Positions 41,555 to 50,962 of a DNA stretch of 64,000 nucleotides are shown piece by piece. Origin of the DNA: Pelagihabitans sp963710535 (GTDB lineage: Bacteria > Bacteroidota > Bacteroidia > Flavobacteriales > Flavobacteriaceae); assembly GCA_963710535.1 (NCBI GenBank), contig CAVQAW010000010.1, positions 1-64,000 on the forward strand. Direction: 5' to 3'. How positions within the stretch are numbered: the first letter of the stretch is position 1; each line of letters begins with the position of its first letter. The position numbers and the translations under genes were made by a program. The notes beneath the pieces were generated by a model. It had not been told where the DNA came from. It did not search any database and saw only the letters and a list, made by a program, of their open reading frames with translations.

Positions 41555-42805
41555 ATGTTAATGCCCATAAACCTTAAACATTTCATACTGATGTTCCTTG
41601 TTTGTCCACTGTTCGCACAGGTGCAACAAGAGGTCGATGCCCCTGCCAATATCAAGTCGATCGTATTCGTCGGACCTACAGAAGATCAGTTTCCCATTGT
41701 GCAGATCGGAGAACCCATTTATTTGGAGTTTGACGATATTTCCGCCAGTGAGCAGGACTATTACTACAAAATAGTGCATTGCGATTACGACTGGACGCCT
41801 TCCGCCCTATTGAAATCACAATATTTAAATGGTGTGGACAACCAGCGGATCATTGACTATCAAAATAGCTATACCACCCTGCAGCCCTATTCGAACTATC
41901 GGTTGACCATCCCCAACGACAACGTGAAACTGAAGGTCAGCGGCAACTACATTTTGGAAATCTATAACAACTATTACGAACTGCAGTTTTCCCGACGTTT
42001 TGTGGTGTACACCGACCTGGTGAAGGTAGGGGCGGTCGTGAAACGATCTCGGGACTTCAATTATTTGAATGAGAAACAGGTGGTGCAATTCACGATCAAT
42101 GCCGGAAATTTTCAGTTGGTAAATCCGAAACAGGAGGTGAAGGTCGCCATACTGCAAAATTATTTTTGGCCCACCGCGATTTATAATATACCCCCACAAT
42201 TTACTTTGGGTAACGAGCTGGTGTATAAATACGATCGTGAAACGAGTTTTTTCGGGGGCAATGAGTATCTGAATTTCGACACCAAAGACTTACGTGCCCC
42301 CAGTTCGGTGATTTCAAGAATTGAGCTCACCGACATCTATAACCACTATCTGTTCAGCGACAATTATCGATTTGACAGACCCTATACCTATTTCCCGGAT
42401 ATCAATGGAAATTTTGTAGTGCGCACCCTTCAGGGAGACGACAACTCGCGTGAAGCCGAATATACCCGGGTGCATTTCAGTTTGCCCTACAATGAAATAT
42501 TGGCGCTTGACGATGTTTACGTCTATGGCAAATTCAACAATTATGCGCTCGACGAAGAAAACAAAATGACCTATAATGCCGACAACGGAATGATGGAAGC
42601 CCCAATCCTGTTCAAACAGGGTTTTTACAATTATAAATACGTCATCAAGCGGGAAGATGGGAACATCGATCTGAACGCGGTTTCGGGTAATTTCCATTTC
42701 ACCGAAAACACCTATCTCGTTCTGGTGTATTACCGTAATTTTGGAGACCTGTATGACAGTATCATCGGCGTGGGATCTACAAATTCAAGGACAATCAGCA
42801 ATTAG
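41555..42805 (+). CDS. Type IX secretion system plug protein (DUF5103 family)
   Basis: A 416-residue exported protein. The signal peptide (FLVCPLFAQ) is followed by a first domain (NIKSIVFVGPTEDQFPIVQI, YYYKIVHCDYDWTPSALLKS, SNYRLTIPND, GNYILEIYNN). This carries the signature of the family formerly DUF5103, now named the T9SS plug protein after it was seen closing the periplasmic side of the SprA channel in Flavobacterium johnsoniae. A C-terminal carbohydrate-binding-like beta domain (DDVYVYGKFNNYALDEENKM, LFKQGFYNYKYV) is also typical. It acts with the T9SS outer membrane channel that would export the type B proteins at 15370-27800. Divergent from nqrA. Confidence 0.88.
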   Translation: MLMPINLKHFILMFLVCPLFAQVQQEVDAPANIKSIVFVGPTEDQFPIVQIGEPIYLEFDDISASEQDYYYKIVHCDYDWTPSALLKSQYLNGVDNQRIIDYQNSYTTLQPYSNYRLTIPNDNVKLKVSGNYILEIYNNYYELQFSRRFVVYTDLVKVGAVVKRSRDFNYLNEKQVVQFTINAGNFQLVNPKQEVKVAILQNYFWPTAIYNIPPQFTLGNELVYKYDRETSFFGGNEYLNFDTKDLRAPSSVISRIELTDIYNHYLFSDNYRFDRPYTYFPDINGNFVVRTLQGDDNSREAEYTRVHFSLPYNEILALDDVYVYGKFNNYALDEENKMTYNADNGMMEAPILFKQGFYNYKYVIKREDGNIDLNAVSGNFHFTENTYLVLVYYRNFGDLYDSIIGVGSTNSRTISN

Positions 42806-42957
42806 TCGGTCGCGGATTGTGCAAAGCGGAACCCTTTCATATTCATAAAATAACAGCTTTAAAAAAGATTTCGCACTCCCCTACCCAACATTAGGAATCT
42901 TAGATCCTTAGACTTTTTTTTCAAGCATTCGTTGGGCAAATTGAGTTTCTAAATCTG

Positions 42958-43183
42958 CATGCCGACCATTGGCAAAAGCATAAGGCTAGGTATGATCGGG
43001 GGAAGCGCAACAGAAAAAAATACCATTATAACGATCATATCCGAATTCGCTTTCATTTTCGCAGGCCGTTCTGTAACTTGGCTAAAGATATGGTCGTGTC
43101 GGAACCATTTTTCAATGGGTTCTAGAATTGTTTATTGCCCTAAGGGTGTCGATTGGCCGACCTTCATGGAAGCCCTTAAATGA
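42958..43183 (+). pseudogene. Possible remnant of a Gfo/Idh/MocA oxidoreductase start
   Basis: Within the 498 bp between the plug gene and apaG one frame reads KSIRLGMIGG (around 42977-43006), the typical NAD-binding start of Gfo/Idh/MocA dehydrogenases. A second frame further on reads LAKDMVVSEPFF (around 43080-43115), like the LAKDMGVSEERVY segment about 45 residues into those proteins. No continuous frame joins them and the rest of the gene is missing. The flanks, 42806-42957 and 43184-43303, hold nothing I recognise apart from a weak TACTTTTA box near 43249 that could serve apaG. Confidence 0.25.
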
Positions 43184-43303
43184 GGGATGAAAAAAAGGAT
43201 TTTTAAACAATTGTTAAATTAAATTTCCTTCAGACATTTTTATTTACTTTTAGCCCAAACCCGGGCAAATCGATATGTGATTTTTTCACTTAGAGCGCAA
43301 AGG

Positions 43304-43690
43304 ATGATAACACAGGTAACCAAAGGAATAAAAGTTTCGGTAACGACCAGTTTTGAAGGAACTTTCTTCAAAAACTACAAGATGCATTTTGCCTACGGCT
43401 ATACCATAACCATTGAAAATCAAAGCAAGGATTCGGTACAATTGACCTCCAGGCATTGGGAAATTTTTGATTCCCTCAACGAAACGGAATATCTGGATGG
43501 TGAAGGGGTAATCGGCAAAAAACCAGTGATCAAGCCGGGCGAATCGCATACTTACAATTCAGGCTGTCTTTTGGCATCGCCGATAGGTGCCATGAAGGGG
43601 CACTATAATATGGTCAACTTCAGTTCCACCGAAAAATTCAGGGTGTATATCCCCACCTTCCGGTTCAGTGCGCCCTTTGCCTTGAATTGA
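43304..43690 (+). CDS. apaG: ApaG domain protein
   Basis: A 128-residue single-domain ApaG with an immunoglobulin-like fold. The start MITQVTKGIKVSVTTSFEG, the centre YTITIENQSKDSVQLTSRHW and the GEGVIGKKPVIKPGESHTYN loop are diagnostic, and SGCLLASPIGAMKGHY closes the domain. The biochemical role is unclear; the family was named from Co/Mg-efflux phenotypes. I start at ATG 43304; a GTG 27 nt upstream would add nine residues not seen in the family. Confidence 0.92.
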   Translation: MITQVTKGIKVSVTTSFEGTFFKNYKMHFAYGYTITIENQSKDSVQLTSRHWEIFDSLNETEYLDGEGVIGKKPVIKPGESHTYNSGCLLASPIGAMKGHYNMVNFSSTEKFRVYIPTFRFSAPFALN

Positions 43691-43737
43691 TCGCTCCAAT
43701 TCCCTCCATTTTGCTTTTTAAACGGATTCCGATTTAG

Positions 43738-43745
43738 TACCTTTG
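43738..43745 (+). promoter_or_regulatory. Promoter -7 box for pruA
   Basis: TACCTTTG, exact TAnnTTTG, with TTTG at 43710-43713 as a -33 candidate, 29 nt before the ATG. Confidence 0.55.
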
Positions 43746-43774
43746 TGCTCATTTAGCAATCTAAAATCAAGATA

Positions 43775-45403
43775 ATGGGCAAAGGCTTTTTCCAAGTACC
43801 AACCGCAATTAACGAACCGATAAAAAGTTATGCTCCCGGCTCCGCCGACAGGGAGGAAGTATTGCAACAGTACAAGTCTTATTTTAAGGGAAAGGTGGAG
43901 GTTCCCTTATATATAGGGAGCGAAGAGATCAAAACGGGCAAAACGCGACCGATGTCTCCCCCCCACGACCATAAACATGTGGTTGGCCATTACCACTTAG
44001 CCGATAAAAAACACGTTGTACAAGCCATCAAAAACAGCTTGTCTGCCAGGAACGACTGGGCAAGGCTCCCATGGGAACAACGCGCTGCCATTTTCCTGAA
44101 GGCCGCCGATCTTATCGCAGGGCCATACCGTGCGAAAATCAATGCGGCGACCATGATCGCCCAATCGAAAACCATCCATCAGGCCGAAATCGATGCGGCT
44201 TGTGAACTGATCGATTTTCTTCGTTTCAATGTGGAATATATGTCCCAGATCTATGAGGCACAGCCCGATTCTTCGGAGGGTGTCTGGAACCGTGTCGAAT
44301 ACCGTCCTTTAGAGGGTTTTGTGTATGCGATTACCCCTTTCAATTTTACGGCGATTGCCGGAAATTTGCCTTCCAGTGCGGCCTTGATGGGCAACGTGGT
44401 GGTTTGGAAGCCCAGTGACAGCCAAATCTTCTCTGCCAAAGTCATTGTCGATGTATTCAAGGAAGCAGGTCTGCCCGATGGCGTCATCAACGTTCTTTAT
44501 GGCGATCCAGTGATGATCACGGAAACCATCCTGGCAAGTCCGGATTTTTCGGGCATCCATTTCACCGGATCTACCCATGTTTTTAAGGAACTCTGGAAAA
44601 AAATCGGCCAAAACATTCACACCTATAAAACCTACCCGAGAATTGTAGGGGAAACCGGGGGAAAAGATTTTATATTGGCCCATCCTACCGCAAAACCTGC
44701 CCAGGTAGCCACCGCCATAGTGCGGGGTGCCTTCGAATTCCAAGGGCAAAAGTGCAGTGCCGCCTCAAGGGTATATCTCCCCAAGTCGACTGCCAAGGAA
44801 ATATTGGATTTGGTAAAAAAAGACCTGAAATCGTTCAATAAACCCGGATCACCGGAGGACATGTCGAATTTTATCACTGCTGTGATCCATGAAGCCTCTT
44901 TTGATAAATTGGCCAGATATATCGAACAGGCCAAAAAAGATAAGACCGCCGAAATCATCGCTGGCGGCAAATACGACAAATCGAAAGGTTATTTCATAGA
45001 ACCGACCGTGATTTTGACGACCGACCCAAAATACACCACTATGGAAACAGAGCTGTTCGGGCCGGTGGTCACCGTATATGTCTACGAGGACAAGGATTGG
45101 GGCAAGACCTTGAAACTTATCGATTCAACTTCCGAATATGCGCTTACCGGTGCCGTTTTGGCCACCGACAGGTATGCCATTACGGAAGCCACCACAGCGC
45201 TCCAAAATTGCGCTGGAAATTTCTACATCAACGACAAGCCTACCGGAGCCGTTGTGGGCCAGCAACCCTTTGGAGGGGCCAGGGCATCGGGCACCAATGA
45301 CAAAGCAGGCTCTGCCCAAAACCTGCAAAGATGGGTTTCTCCCAGATTGATCAAGGAGACCTTCGTGACCCCTGAAGATTATCGCTACCCTTTTTTGGGA
45401 TAG
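43775..45403 (+). CDS. pruA: L-glutamate gamma-semialdehyde dehydrogenase
   Basis: A 542-residue NAD-dependent aldehyde dehydrogenase of the P5C dehydrogenase group, the second step of proline breakdown (glutamate semialdehyde to glutamate). The catalytic nucleophile is C327 in FQGQKCSAASR and the general base E293 in VGETGGKDF. PFNFTAIAGNLPSSAALMGN and FTGSTHVF are cofactor-site segments, and KPTGAVVGQQPFGGARASGT is the family ending. It matches stand-alone bacterial and eukaryotic-like PruA length, with no proline dehydrogenase fused. Own promoter; no partner gene nearby. Confidence 0.95.
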   Translation: MGKGFFQVPTAINEPIKSYAPGSADREEVLQQYKSYFKGKVEVPLYIGSEEIKTGKTRPMSPPHDHKHVVGHYHLADKKHVVQAIKNSLSARNDWARLPWEQRAAIFLKAADLIAGPYRAKINAATMIAQSKTIHQAEIDAACELIDFLRFNVEYMSQIYEAQPDSSEGVWNRVEYRPLEGFVYAITPFNFTAIAGNLPSSAALMGNVVVWKPSDSQIFSAKVIVDVFKEAGLPDGVINVLYGDPVMITETILASPDFSGIHFTGSTHVFKELWKKIGQNIHTYKTYPRIVGETGGKDFILAHPTAKPAQVATAIVRGAFEFQGQKCSAASRVYLPKSTAKEILDLVKKDLKSFNKPGSPEDMSNFITAVIHEASFDKLARYIEQAKKDKTAEIIAGGKYDKSKGYFIEPTVILTTDPKYTTMETELFGPVVTVYVYEDKDWGKTLKLIDSTSEYALTGAVLATDRYAITEATTALQNCAGNFYINDKPTGAVVGQQPFGGARASGTNDKAGSAQNLQRWVSPRLIKETFVTPEDYRYPFLG

Positions 45404-45498
45404 CAGCTGGTATGGTTGTTCGAGGGCGGTAACACTTTTTTTCATACCTTAGAGGAATAACATTAACCGAAGATTAAACTATTTTAAACACCAAGAAC

Positions 45499-46011
45499 AT
45501 GAAAAAAATATCATTGCTGTTTGCACTGCTTTGCTTGACCTTCGTATCCGCACAGGACGAACTGGCACAACAAAGTGTAATAGCCCTTTTAAGCAACAAT
45601 CAAGGACAGATTACTTCGCTGGCTGAGGCTTTTCCAGCTGATAAGTATGACTGGAGACCAGCGGAGGGCATTCGCTCGGTAGGGGAATCTTTACTCCACG
45701 TGGCCGGTGGCAACTATTATATCGCTTCGAAACTGGGGTTCGCACCACCGGAAGATGTGGATATGATGAACATCGAAAAAATTCAAGGGAAGGAAAATGT
45801 TATAGCCGCCCTGACAAAATCCTTCGAATTCGTTAAAAACAATTTGGGAACTGTGGAGACCTCGACTTTAGGGAACGAGGTAGATTTGGGTTTTGCCAAA
45901 TTGAATGTTCTTTCCACGATGTTAATCATTTTGGAACATAGCGGAGAGCATAAGGGCCAATTGATTGCCTATGCCAGATTCAACGATGTGGCACCTCCCT
46001 GGAGCAAATAA
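45499..46011 (+). CDS. Exported DinB-like four-helix protein
   Basis: A 170-residue protein with a signal peptide (MKKISLLFALLCLTFVSAQ) and a DinB/YfiT-like fold. Candidate metal ligands are the His in SLLHVAGGNYY and the two in LEHSGEHKGQLIAYAR, the usual DinB three-histidine set. YDWRPAEGIRSVGESL is also characteristic. DinB proteins are metal-dependent thiol-transferase-like proteins; the substrate here is unknown and a periplasmic location is unusual for the fold but common in Bacteroidota paralogues. A terminator follows at 46032. Confidence 0.85.
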   Translation: MKKISLLFALLCLTFVSAQDELAQQSVIALLSNNQGQITSLAEAFPADKYDWRPAEGIRSVGESLLHVAGGNYYIASKLGFAPPEDVDMMNIEKIQGKENVIAALTKSFEFVKNNLGTVETSTLGNEVDLGFAKLNVLSTMLIILEHSGEHKGQLIAYARFNDVAPPWSK

Positions 46012-46031
46012 TTAAATTCCAACACTTTATT

Positions 46032-46068
46032 GAAAAGTCCCGCCATGTACTACTTGGCGGGACTTTTC
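46032..46068 (+). terminator. Terminator after the DinB-like gene
   Basis: A perfect 14-bp stem, GAAAAGTCCCGCCA / TGGCGGGACTTTTC, around a 9-nt loop. The U-rich tail is short, so efficiency is uncertain. Confidence 0.7.
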
Positions 46069-46226
46069 AATTCCTATGGATCTGTTATGGCCAATGTCGA
46101 CCTTGACCATATCGATGATCCCGGCCCTATACTTCAAAACTTCTCCGAAACAATATTAATGTAAATTTAACGTTAATTAATTGTAATTTTTATGTAACTT
46201 AGGATTGTTCGTTTAATTATATCAAG

Positions 46227-46361
46227 ATGATGATGAAAGAAAAAAGTCTCCCGAATACCTACAAAAACAGCAAAGAATCGCTTTGGCACAGAGTGGAATC
46301 CTATTTAAAAGCCTATGCCAAAAAATGTAGGGATTCATATTACGGTTTGCTGAGCTTATGA
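46227..46361 (+). CDS. Small basic protein, 44 residues
   Basis: Three ATGs in a row, then KEKSLPNTYKNSKESLWHRV, ESYLKAYAKKCRDSYYGLLSL and a stop at 46359-46361. It is basic and predicted helical, with no membrane segment or known domain. It is convergent with rsmG, with 1 bp between the stop codons. Its regular composition and placement between two terminating genes suggest a real gene, but no promoter box matches well (TAACTTAG upstream is only partial). Confidence 0.4.
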   Translation: MMMKEKSLPNTYKNSKESLWHRVESYLKAYAKKCRDSYYGLLSL

Positions 46362-46362
46362 T

Positions 46363-46998
46363 TCAACCCTTGAACTTCAGGGGCAGGTAAACCAGTTTTT
46401 TAGTTTCAAAAAACGCTTCTTTAAAATGTTCGGCCAGCTCAAAGGTCTGCGCTGTCTTGTACCCTTTCAGTTCTTCCGATAGGTCGCCCCCTTTCAAATA
46501 AAGGATGCCGTTTCTTCTTTCATGAACGGATTCCTTTTTGATCCTGCCTTTTACCCAATGTACGAAGGTCGGCATCGCAGCGACAGCCCTGCTCACCACA
46601 AAATCGAATTGTCCGGTAATCTCCTCTACCCGCTTGTTCATCACGGTTACATTGGTAAGTTGCAATCCGGCCACCACCTCTTCAACTACTTTTATTTTTT
46701 TACCGATCGAATCGACCAAGGTAAAATGGGTCTCTGGAAAAAGGATGGCCAGGGGAATCCCAGGAAATCCACCCCCGGTACCTACGTCCAACACTGCCGA
46801 TCCTGGCTTGAAAGCCTGAATTTTGGCTATTCCCAAAGAATGTAGGACATGGCGCAGGTAGAGCTCGTCTATATCCTTGCGCGACACCACATTGATTTTT
46901 TGGTTCCAATCTTTATAAAGATCCGACAGACGGGAGAATTGTTGCCGCTGCACATCTGTGAGATCTGGAAAGTAATCGAAAATCAATTGAACGTCCAT
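46363..46998 (-). CDS. rsmG: 16S rRNA (guanine(527)-N7)-methyltransferase
   Basis: A 211-residue RsmG/GidB, which methylates G527 of 16S rRNA with SAM. NQKINVVSRKDIDELYLRHV and VLDVGTGGGFPGIPLAILFP (motif I) are diagnostic, with FTLVDSIGKKIKVVEEV after. I start at MDVQLIFDYF (ATG 46996-46998). The longer in-frame start at 47040 lies upstream of the promoter box at 47017-47024 and would add 14 unrelated residues. Confidence 0.93.
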   Translation of the reverse strand: MDVQLIFDYFPDLTDVQRQQFSRLSDLYKDWNQKINVVSRKDIDELYLRHVLHSLGIAKIQAFKPGSAVLDVGTGGGFPGIPLAILFPETHFTLVDSIGKKIKVVEEVVAGLQLTNVTVMNKRVEEITGQFDFVVSRAVAAMPTFVHWVKGRIKKESVHERRNGILYLKGGDLSEELKGYKTAQTFELAEHFKEAFFETKKLVYLPLKFKG

Positions 46999-47016
46999 TT
47001 TGGGCAACATTTTCGG

Positions 47017-47024
47017 CAAAAATA
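47017..47024 (-). promoter_or_regulatory. Promoter -7 box for rsmG
   Basis: TATTTTTG on the minus strand, 18 nt before the ATG at 46998; it decides the start of rsmG. Confidence 0.55.
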
Positions 47025-47116
47025 GCGTTTTCATTATCATAAAGATTTCCTTTTTTAGGAAAGTATTGGGGCTTTAAAATCCTATTTACTTTATCTTTAC
47101 CAAAAGACTGCCGTAC

Positions 47117-48220
47117 ATGGAAGCAAACACCATAAGATTCTCCCGGGCCGATTCTGCCCAGTTTTTTAGAACTTTAAACAAAAGGGTCAACGATTATTTT
47201 AAGGAAAATAAACTCAAAAAAACGGGCAATTGGCGATTGCACCTGAAGTCGGCAATCATGTTCGCCCTTTTTCTGGCCCCCTATTTTCTGATCCTCACCT
47301 TGAACCTTCCGAATTGGGCGAACTTGCTCCTGACCATTGTGATGGGCGTGGGCATGGCCGGCGTGGGCATGAATGTGATGCACGATGGCAATCACGGTTC
47401 TTATTCCAATAAAAAATGGGTAAACAAGCTTATGGGGAGCAGCATTTATATTTTGGCGGGCAACGTATATAACTGGCAGGTACAACACAATGTCTTGCAC
47501 CATACTTACACCAACATCCATGAACATGACGAAGATTTGGAGGCCGGTAGGATATTGCGTTTTTCGAAGCACGCCAAATGGCATCGCTTCCATAGGTTCC
47601 AACATTATTATTCGGTGTTCCTTTATGGCCTTTTGACCTTCAATTGGGCGATCACCACGGATTTTCAGCAGATGTACCGATATATGAAACGCCGTTTATC
47701 TTACGGAAAACTGCCCAGTCCGGCCTTGAATTGGAGTACTTTGGTGGTGACGAAAATATTGTATATCACCATTTGGATCGTACTGCCCCTCATTTTTGTG
47801 GAAATGGCCTGGTGGAAAATTTTGCTGGGATTCTTTATCATGCATTATGTGGCCGGGGTCATTTTGAGCGTGGTCTTCCAATTGGCACATGTCGTGGACG
47901 AGGCCGAAACCCCATTGCCCGATGAAAGTGGCTCGATGAAGAACACATGGGCCATCCACCAACTTTTTACCACCGTCAACTTCGGCACCAAAAACCGAAT
48001 CGTGAATTGGTTCACCGGGGGTTTGAACCATCAAGTGGAGCACCATATATTTCCCAATATCAGCCATGTTCATTACACAAAAATTTCAAAAATTGTGAAA
48101 CAAACGGCCATTGAATTTAATTTGCCCTACAACGAATATAAAACTACAAGAAAAGCCATAATTTCGCACTTCAAACATTTGAGGGAGTTGGGCAAAAAAC
48201 CTGCCTTACAATACCAGTAA
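47117..48220 (+). CDS. Membrane fatty-acid desaturase
   Basis: A 367-residue di-iron desaturase with four membrane helices (two at about 44-90, two at about 205-255). The three histidine boxes are H89-DGN-H93, H124-NVL-H128-H129 and Q306-VE-H309-H310. The Gln in the last box is the front-end desaturase signature, so insertion between the carboxyl end and an existing double bond is possible, although bacterial members vary. A nearby -7-like TATCTTTA stands 23 nt before the ATG. The aminotransferase gene starts 13 bp after the stop. Confidence 0.88.
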   Translation: MEANTIRFSRADSAQFFRTLNKRVNDYFKENKLKKTGNWRLHLKSAIMFALFLAPYFLILTLNLPNWANLLLTIVMGVGMAGVGMNVMHDGNHGSYSNKKWVNKLMGSSIYILAGNVYNWQVQHNVLHHTYTNIHEHDEDLEAGRILRFSKHAKWHRFHRFQHYYSVFLYGLLTFNWAITTDFQQMYRYMKRRLSYGKLPSPALNWSTLVVTKILYITIWIVLPLIFVEMAWWKILLGFFIMHYVAGVILSVVFQLAHVVDEAETPLPDESGSMKNTWAIHQLFTTVNFGTKNRIVNWFTGGLNHQVEHHIFPNISHVHYTKISKIVKQTAIEFNLPYNEYKTTRKAIISHFKHLRELGKKPALQYQ

Positions 48221-48233
48221 TTCTATTTCATTT

Positions 48234-49421
48234 ATGAATAACCATCTATCCGAAAGAATCAATAACATGGCTACTTCGGCTACCTTGGCTATGGCCGCCA
48301 AGGCGAGGGAACTGCGAAACGAAGGGAAAGACATTATCGGGTTGAGCTTGGGGGAACCCGATTTCAACATCCCCGATTTTATCAAGGAATCGGCCAAAAA
48401 GGCCATCGATGACAATTATAGCAGCTACTCCCCTGTAGATGGCTATGCCGATCTTAAACAAGCCATTTCAAACAAATTCAAAAGGGACAACAACCTGAGT
48501 TACGCCCCCAACCAAATCGTGGTTTCAACGGGTGCCAAACAATCCTTGGCCAATATTGCCATGGTGATGTTGAATAAAGAAGACGAGGTCATCCTTCCGG
48601 CGCCCTATTGGGTAAGTTATAGCGATATTGTAAAATTGGCAGATGGCGTGCCCGTTGAGGTACCCACCAACATCGATACCGATTTTAAAATGACCCCTGC
48701 ACAATTGGAAGCGGCAATTACCCCAAAAACCAAAATGCTTTGGTTCAGCTCCCCTTGCAACCCCAGTGGTTCAGTGTACAACCAAAAAGAACTGGAAGGC
48801 TTGGCGAAAGTATTGAGAAACCATCCCAACATTTTTGTTGTCTCCGATGAAATTTACGAGCACATCAATTTCAGAGGCGGCCATGTGAGTATTGCGGGAA
48901 TCGAAGGTATGTACGACCGAACCATAACCGTGAACGGTGTCTCTAAGGCATTCGCCATGACGGGTTGGCGAATCGGTTATATAGGAGGTCCTGCATGGGT
49001 CGCCTCGGCCTGTACCAAATTCCAAGGGCAGATCACCAGCGGTGCCAATGCGATAGCCCAAAGGGCGACCATCACAGCCTTGGAGGCCCCGGTGAGCAAG
49101 ATCCAGTATATGATCGATGAGTTCCACAAAAGACGCGATATCATTTTAGGACTTTTGGGTGAAATTCCAGGATTCAACCTCAACGTTCCCGAAGGCGCTT
49201 TCTATGTGTTCCCCGATATTTCCAGCTTTTTTGGGAAAACCCTGAAAGGCACCACCATCCATACCGCTTCAGATTTCTCACTCTTTCTTCTGGCCCATGC
49301 ACAGGTTGCGACCGTGAGCGGAGAATCGTTTGGAAACGATAGGTGCATCCGTATTTCCTATGCGGCATCCGAAAAAGAGCTAAGGGAGGCTGCCGCCAGG
49401 ATCAAAGCGGCCCTTCAATAA
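48234..49421 (+). CDS. PLP-dependent aminotransferase, aspartate aminotransferase type
   Basis: A 395-residue fold-type I class I/II aminotransferase of the AspC Ib group. The PLP lysine is K238 in NGVSKAFAMTGWRIGY. LGEPDFNIPDF, FSSPCNPSGS, VSDEIYEH and SGESFGNDRCIRISYA (with the substrate-carboxylate Arg) are all present. Aspartate/2-oxoglutarate transamination is the likely reaction; closely related members use aromatic or other acids. Close to the desaturase gene and possibly cotranscribed. Confidence 0.9.
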   Translation: MNNHLSERINNMATSATLAMAAKARELRNEGKDIIGLSLGEPDFNIPDFIKESAKKAIDDNYSSYSPVDGYADLKQAISNKFKRDNNLSYAPNQIVVSTGAKQSLANIAMVMLNKEDEVILPAPYWVSYSDIVKLADGVPVEVPTNIDTDFKMTPAQLEAAITPKTKMLWFSSPCNPSGSVYNQKELEGLAKVLRNHPNIFVVSDEIYEHINFRGGHVSIAGIEGMYDRTITVNGVSKAFAMTGWRIGYIGGPAWVASACTKFQGQITSGANAIAQRATITALEAPVSKIQYMIDEFHKRRDIILGLLGEIPGFNLNVPEGAFYVFPDISSFFGKTLKGTTIHTASDFSLFLLAHAQVATVSGESFGNDRCIRISYAASEKELREAAARIKAALQ

Positions 49422-49471
49422 TCTCTTTGGGTTCAGGAAAGACGAAGTAGAAATCCTTATATGGGTCTTTT

Positions 49472-50962
49472 CTAGGTGCGTTTCCAAAAGTAAGGGGTCA
49501 TGAGGATCAATACGGTAAAAAGTTCCAACCTTCCGGCAAGCATCAGAAAACTGCACCACCATTTACCGAGCTCAGGAAGGCTATTGTAACTGTTGAGTGG
49601 GTTTAGACTGCCAAATGCAGGGCCCACATTGCCCAAGGAAGAGGCGGCTCCCCCGATGGCCGATATGAAATCGAGACCGAGAGCCCCCAGCACAAGCGCA
49701 CCGATGATGAACAACAGCATGTACAGTACAAAGAAGGCAATAATGTTATACACGATATGCTCTTTTACCGTCTTGTTGTTGTAACGTACCGGAATGACCG
49801 CATTGATATGAAGGGTACGTTTAAACTCCAGCAAGCCGTTTTTGATGATCAAGATATGGCGCATCACCTTGATGCCCCCTGCCGTTGATCCGGCCGAGCC
49901 CCCAAGAAACATCAGTCCAAAGAACAATATGGTCAAAAAGGGCGTCCATCCCGTAAAATCGGCCGTCACAAATCCTGTAGTAGTAATCACCGAAACCACT
50001 TGGAACATAGCGCTCCTGAACGCACTTTCAAAACGTCCCAAAACCATGGGGTCATAGTCGGTAATGGGCACATTGGCCTTGAAATAGATTACCAGGGCCG
50101 TGATTATGGTAAAGAGGATAATGAAGGCGGTGTAATACTTAAATTCCTCGTCCCTAAAAATTTTTTGAACCTTGCCTTTGAAGGCAAAATAACTGAGTAC
50201 GAAGTTGCTGCCCGCCAAAAACATGAACAAGATGATGATATATTCGATCATGGGATTGTCGTTCCAATATGCCAAGCTCATATTTTTGGTAGAAAATCCG
50301 CCTGTTGAGAGGGTCGCCATAGAATGGTTGACAGCATCGAAGAACGACATGCCCGCCAGCTTCAAGAGCAGCGTTTCCGCTACGGTATAGCCCAAATAGA
50401 TCAACCACAATCGCTTCGCAGTATCGGTGATCCTGGGGTGCAGTTTATCGGCACTCGGGCCAGGCGCTTCTGCGGCAAAAAGCTGCATGCCCCCAATCCC
50501 CAATAAAGGTAGAATGGCAATGGCCAAGACAATAATCCCCATTCCCCCTATCCAATGGGTGAGGCTTCTCCAAAAGAGGATGCCTTTTGGCATGGATTCT
50601 ATATCATCCAATATGGAGGCCCCAGTGGTGGTATAGCCAGACATGGTTTCAAAAAAGGCGTTGGTGACGCTGGGGATGGCACCTGAGAAAAGATACGGCA
50701 GCATTCCGGAAAGCGACATAATGATCCAACCAAAGGTGACGATGATATAACCTTCCTTTCGCTTCACCTCCTTTTTGTGTCCTCGCGTAAAGAACATGGC
50801 CGATACTCCGATGAACATGGTGGTGATAGAAGCCACGGTAATCTCGAGCGTTGCACCGTCCTCGGAAATACCGCTTACCAATGCCGCCAGTAACATAAAC
50901 ACGCCATTACAGAGCAACAAAAGCCCCATAAGGTGGATTATTATTTTTGAGTTCAAATCCAT
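49472..50962 (-). CDS. trkH: Trk-type potassium uptake protein, channel subunit
   Basis: A 496-residue membrane protein with about ten to twelve helices and four pore-loop repeats: MSGYTTTGASIL (first filter), ATLSTGGFSTKN, SVITTTGFVTADF and SSLGNVGPAFG. It imports K+ with TrkA as the regulatory subunit, encoded immediately upstream with no gap (50962/50963). Confidence 0.93.
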   Translation of the reverse strand: MDLNSKIIIHLMGLLLLCNGVFMLLAALVSGISEDGATLEITVASITTMFIGVSAMFFTRGHKKEVKRKEGYIIVTFGWIIMSLSGMLPYLFSGAIPSVTNAFFETMSGYTTTGASILDDIESMPKGILFWRSLTHWIGGMGIIVLAIAILPLLGIGGMQLFAAEAPGPSADKLHPRITDTAKRLWLIYLGYTVAETLLLKLAGMSFFDAVNHSMATLSTGGFSTKNMSLAYWNDNPMIEYIIILFMFLAGSNFVLSYFAFKGKVQKIFRDEEFKYYTAFIILFTIITALVIYFKANVPITDYDPMVLGRFESAFRSAMFQVVSVITTTGFVTADFTGWTPFLTILFFGLMFLGGSAGSTAGGIKVMRHILIIKNGLLEFKRTLHINAVIPVRYNNKTVKEHIVYNIIAFFVLYMLLFIIGALVLGALGLDFISAIGGAASSLGNVGPAFGSLNPLNSYNSLPELGKWWCSFLMLAGRLELFTVLILMTPYFWKRT

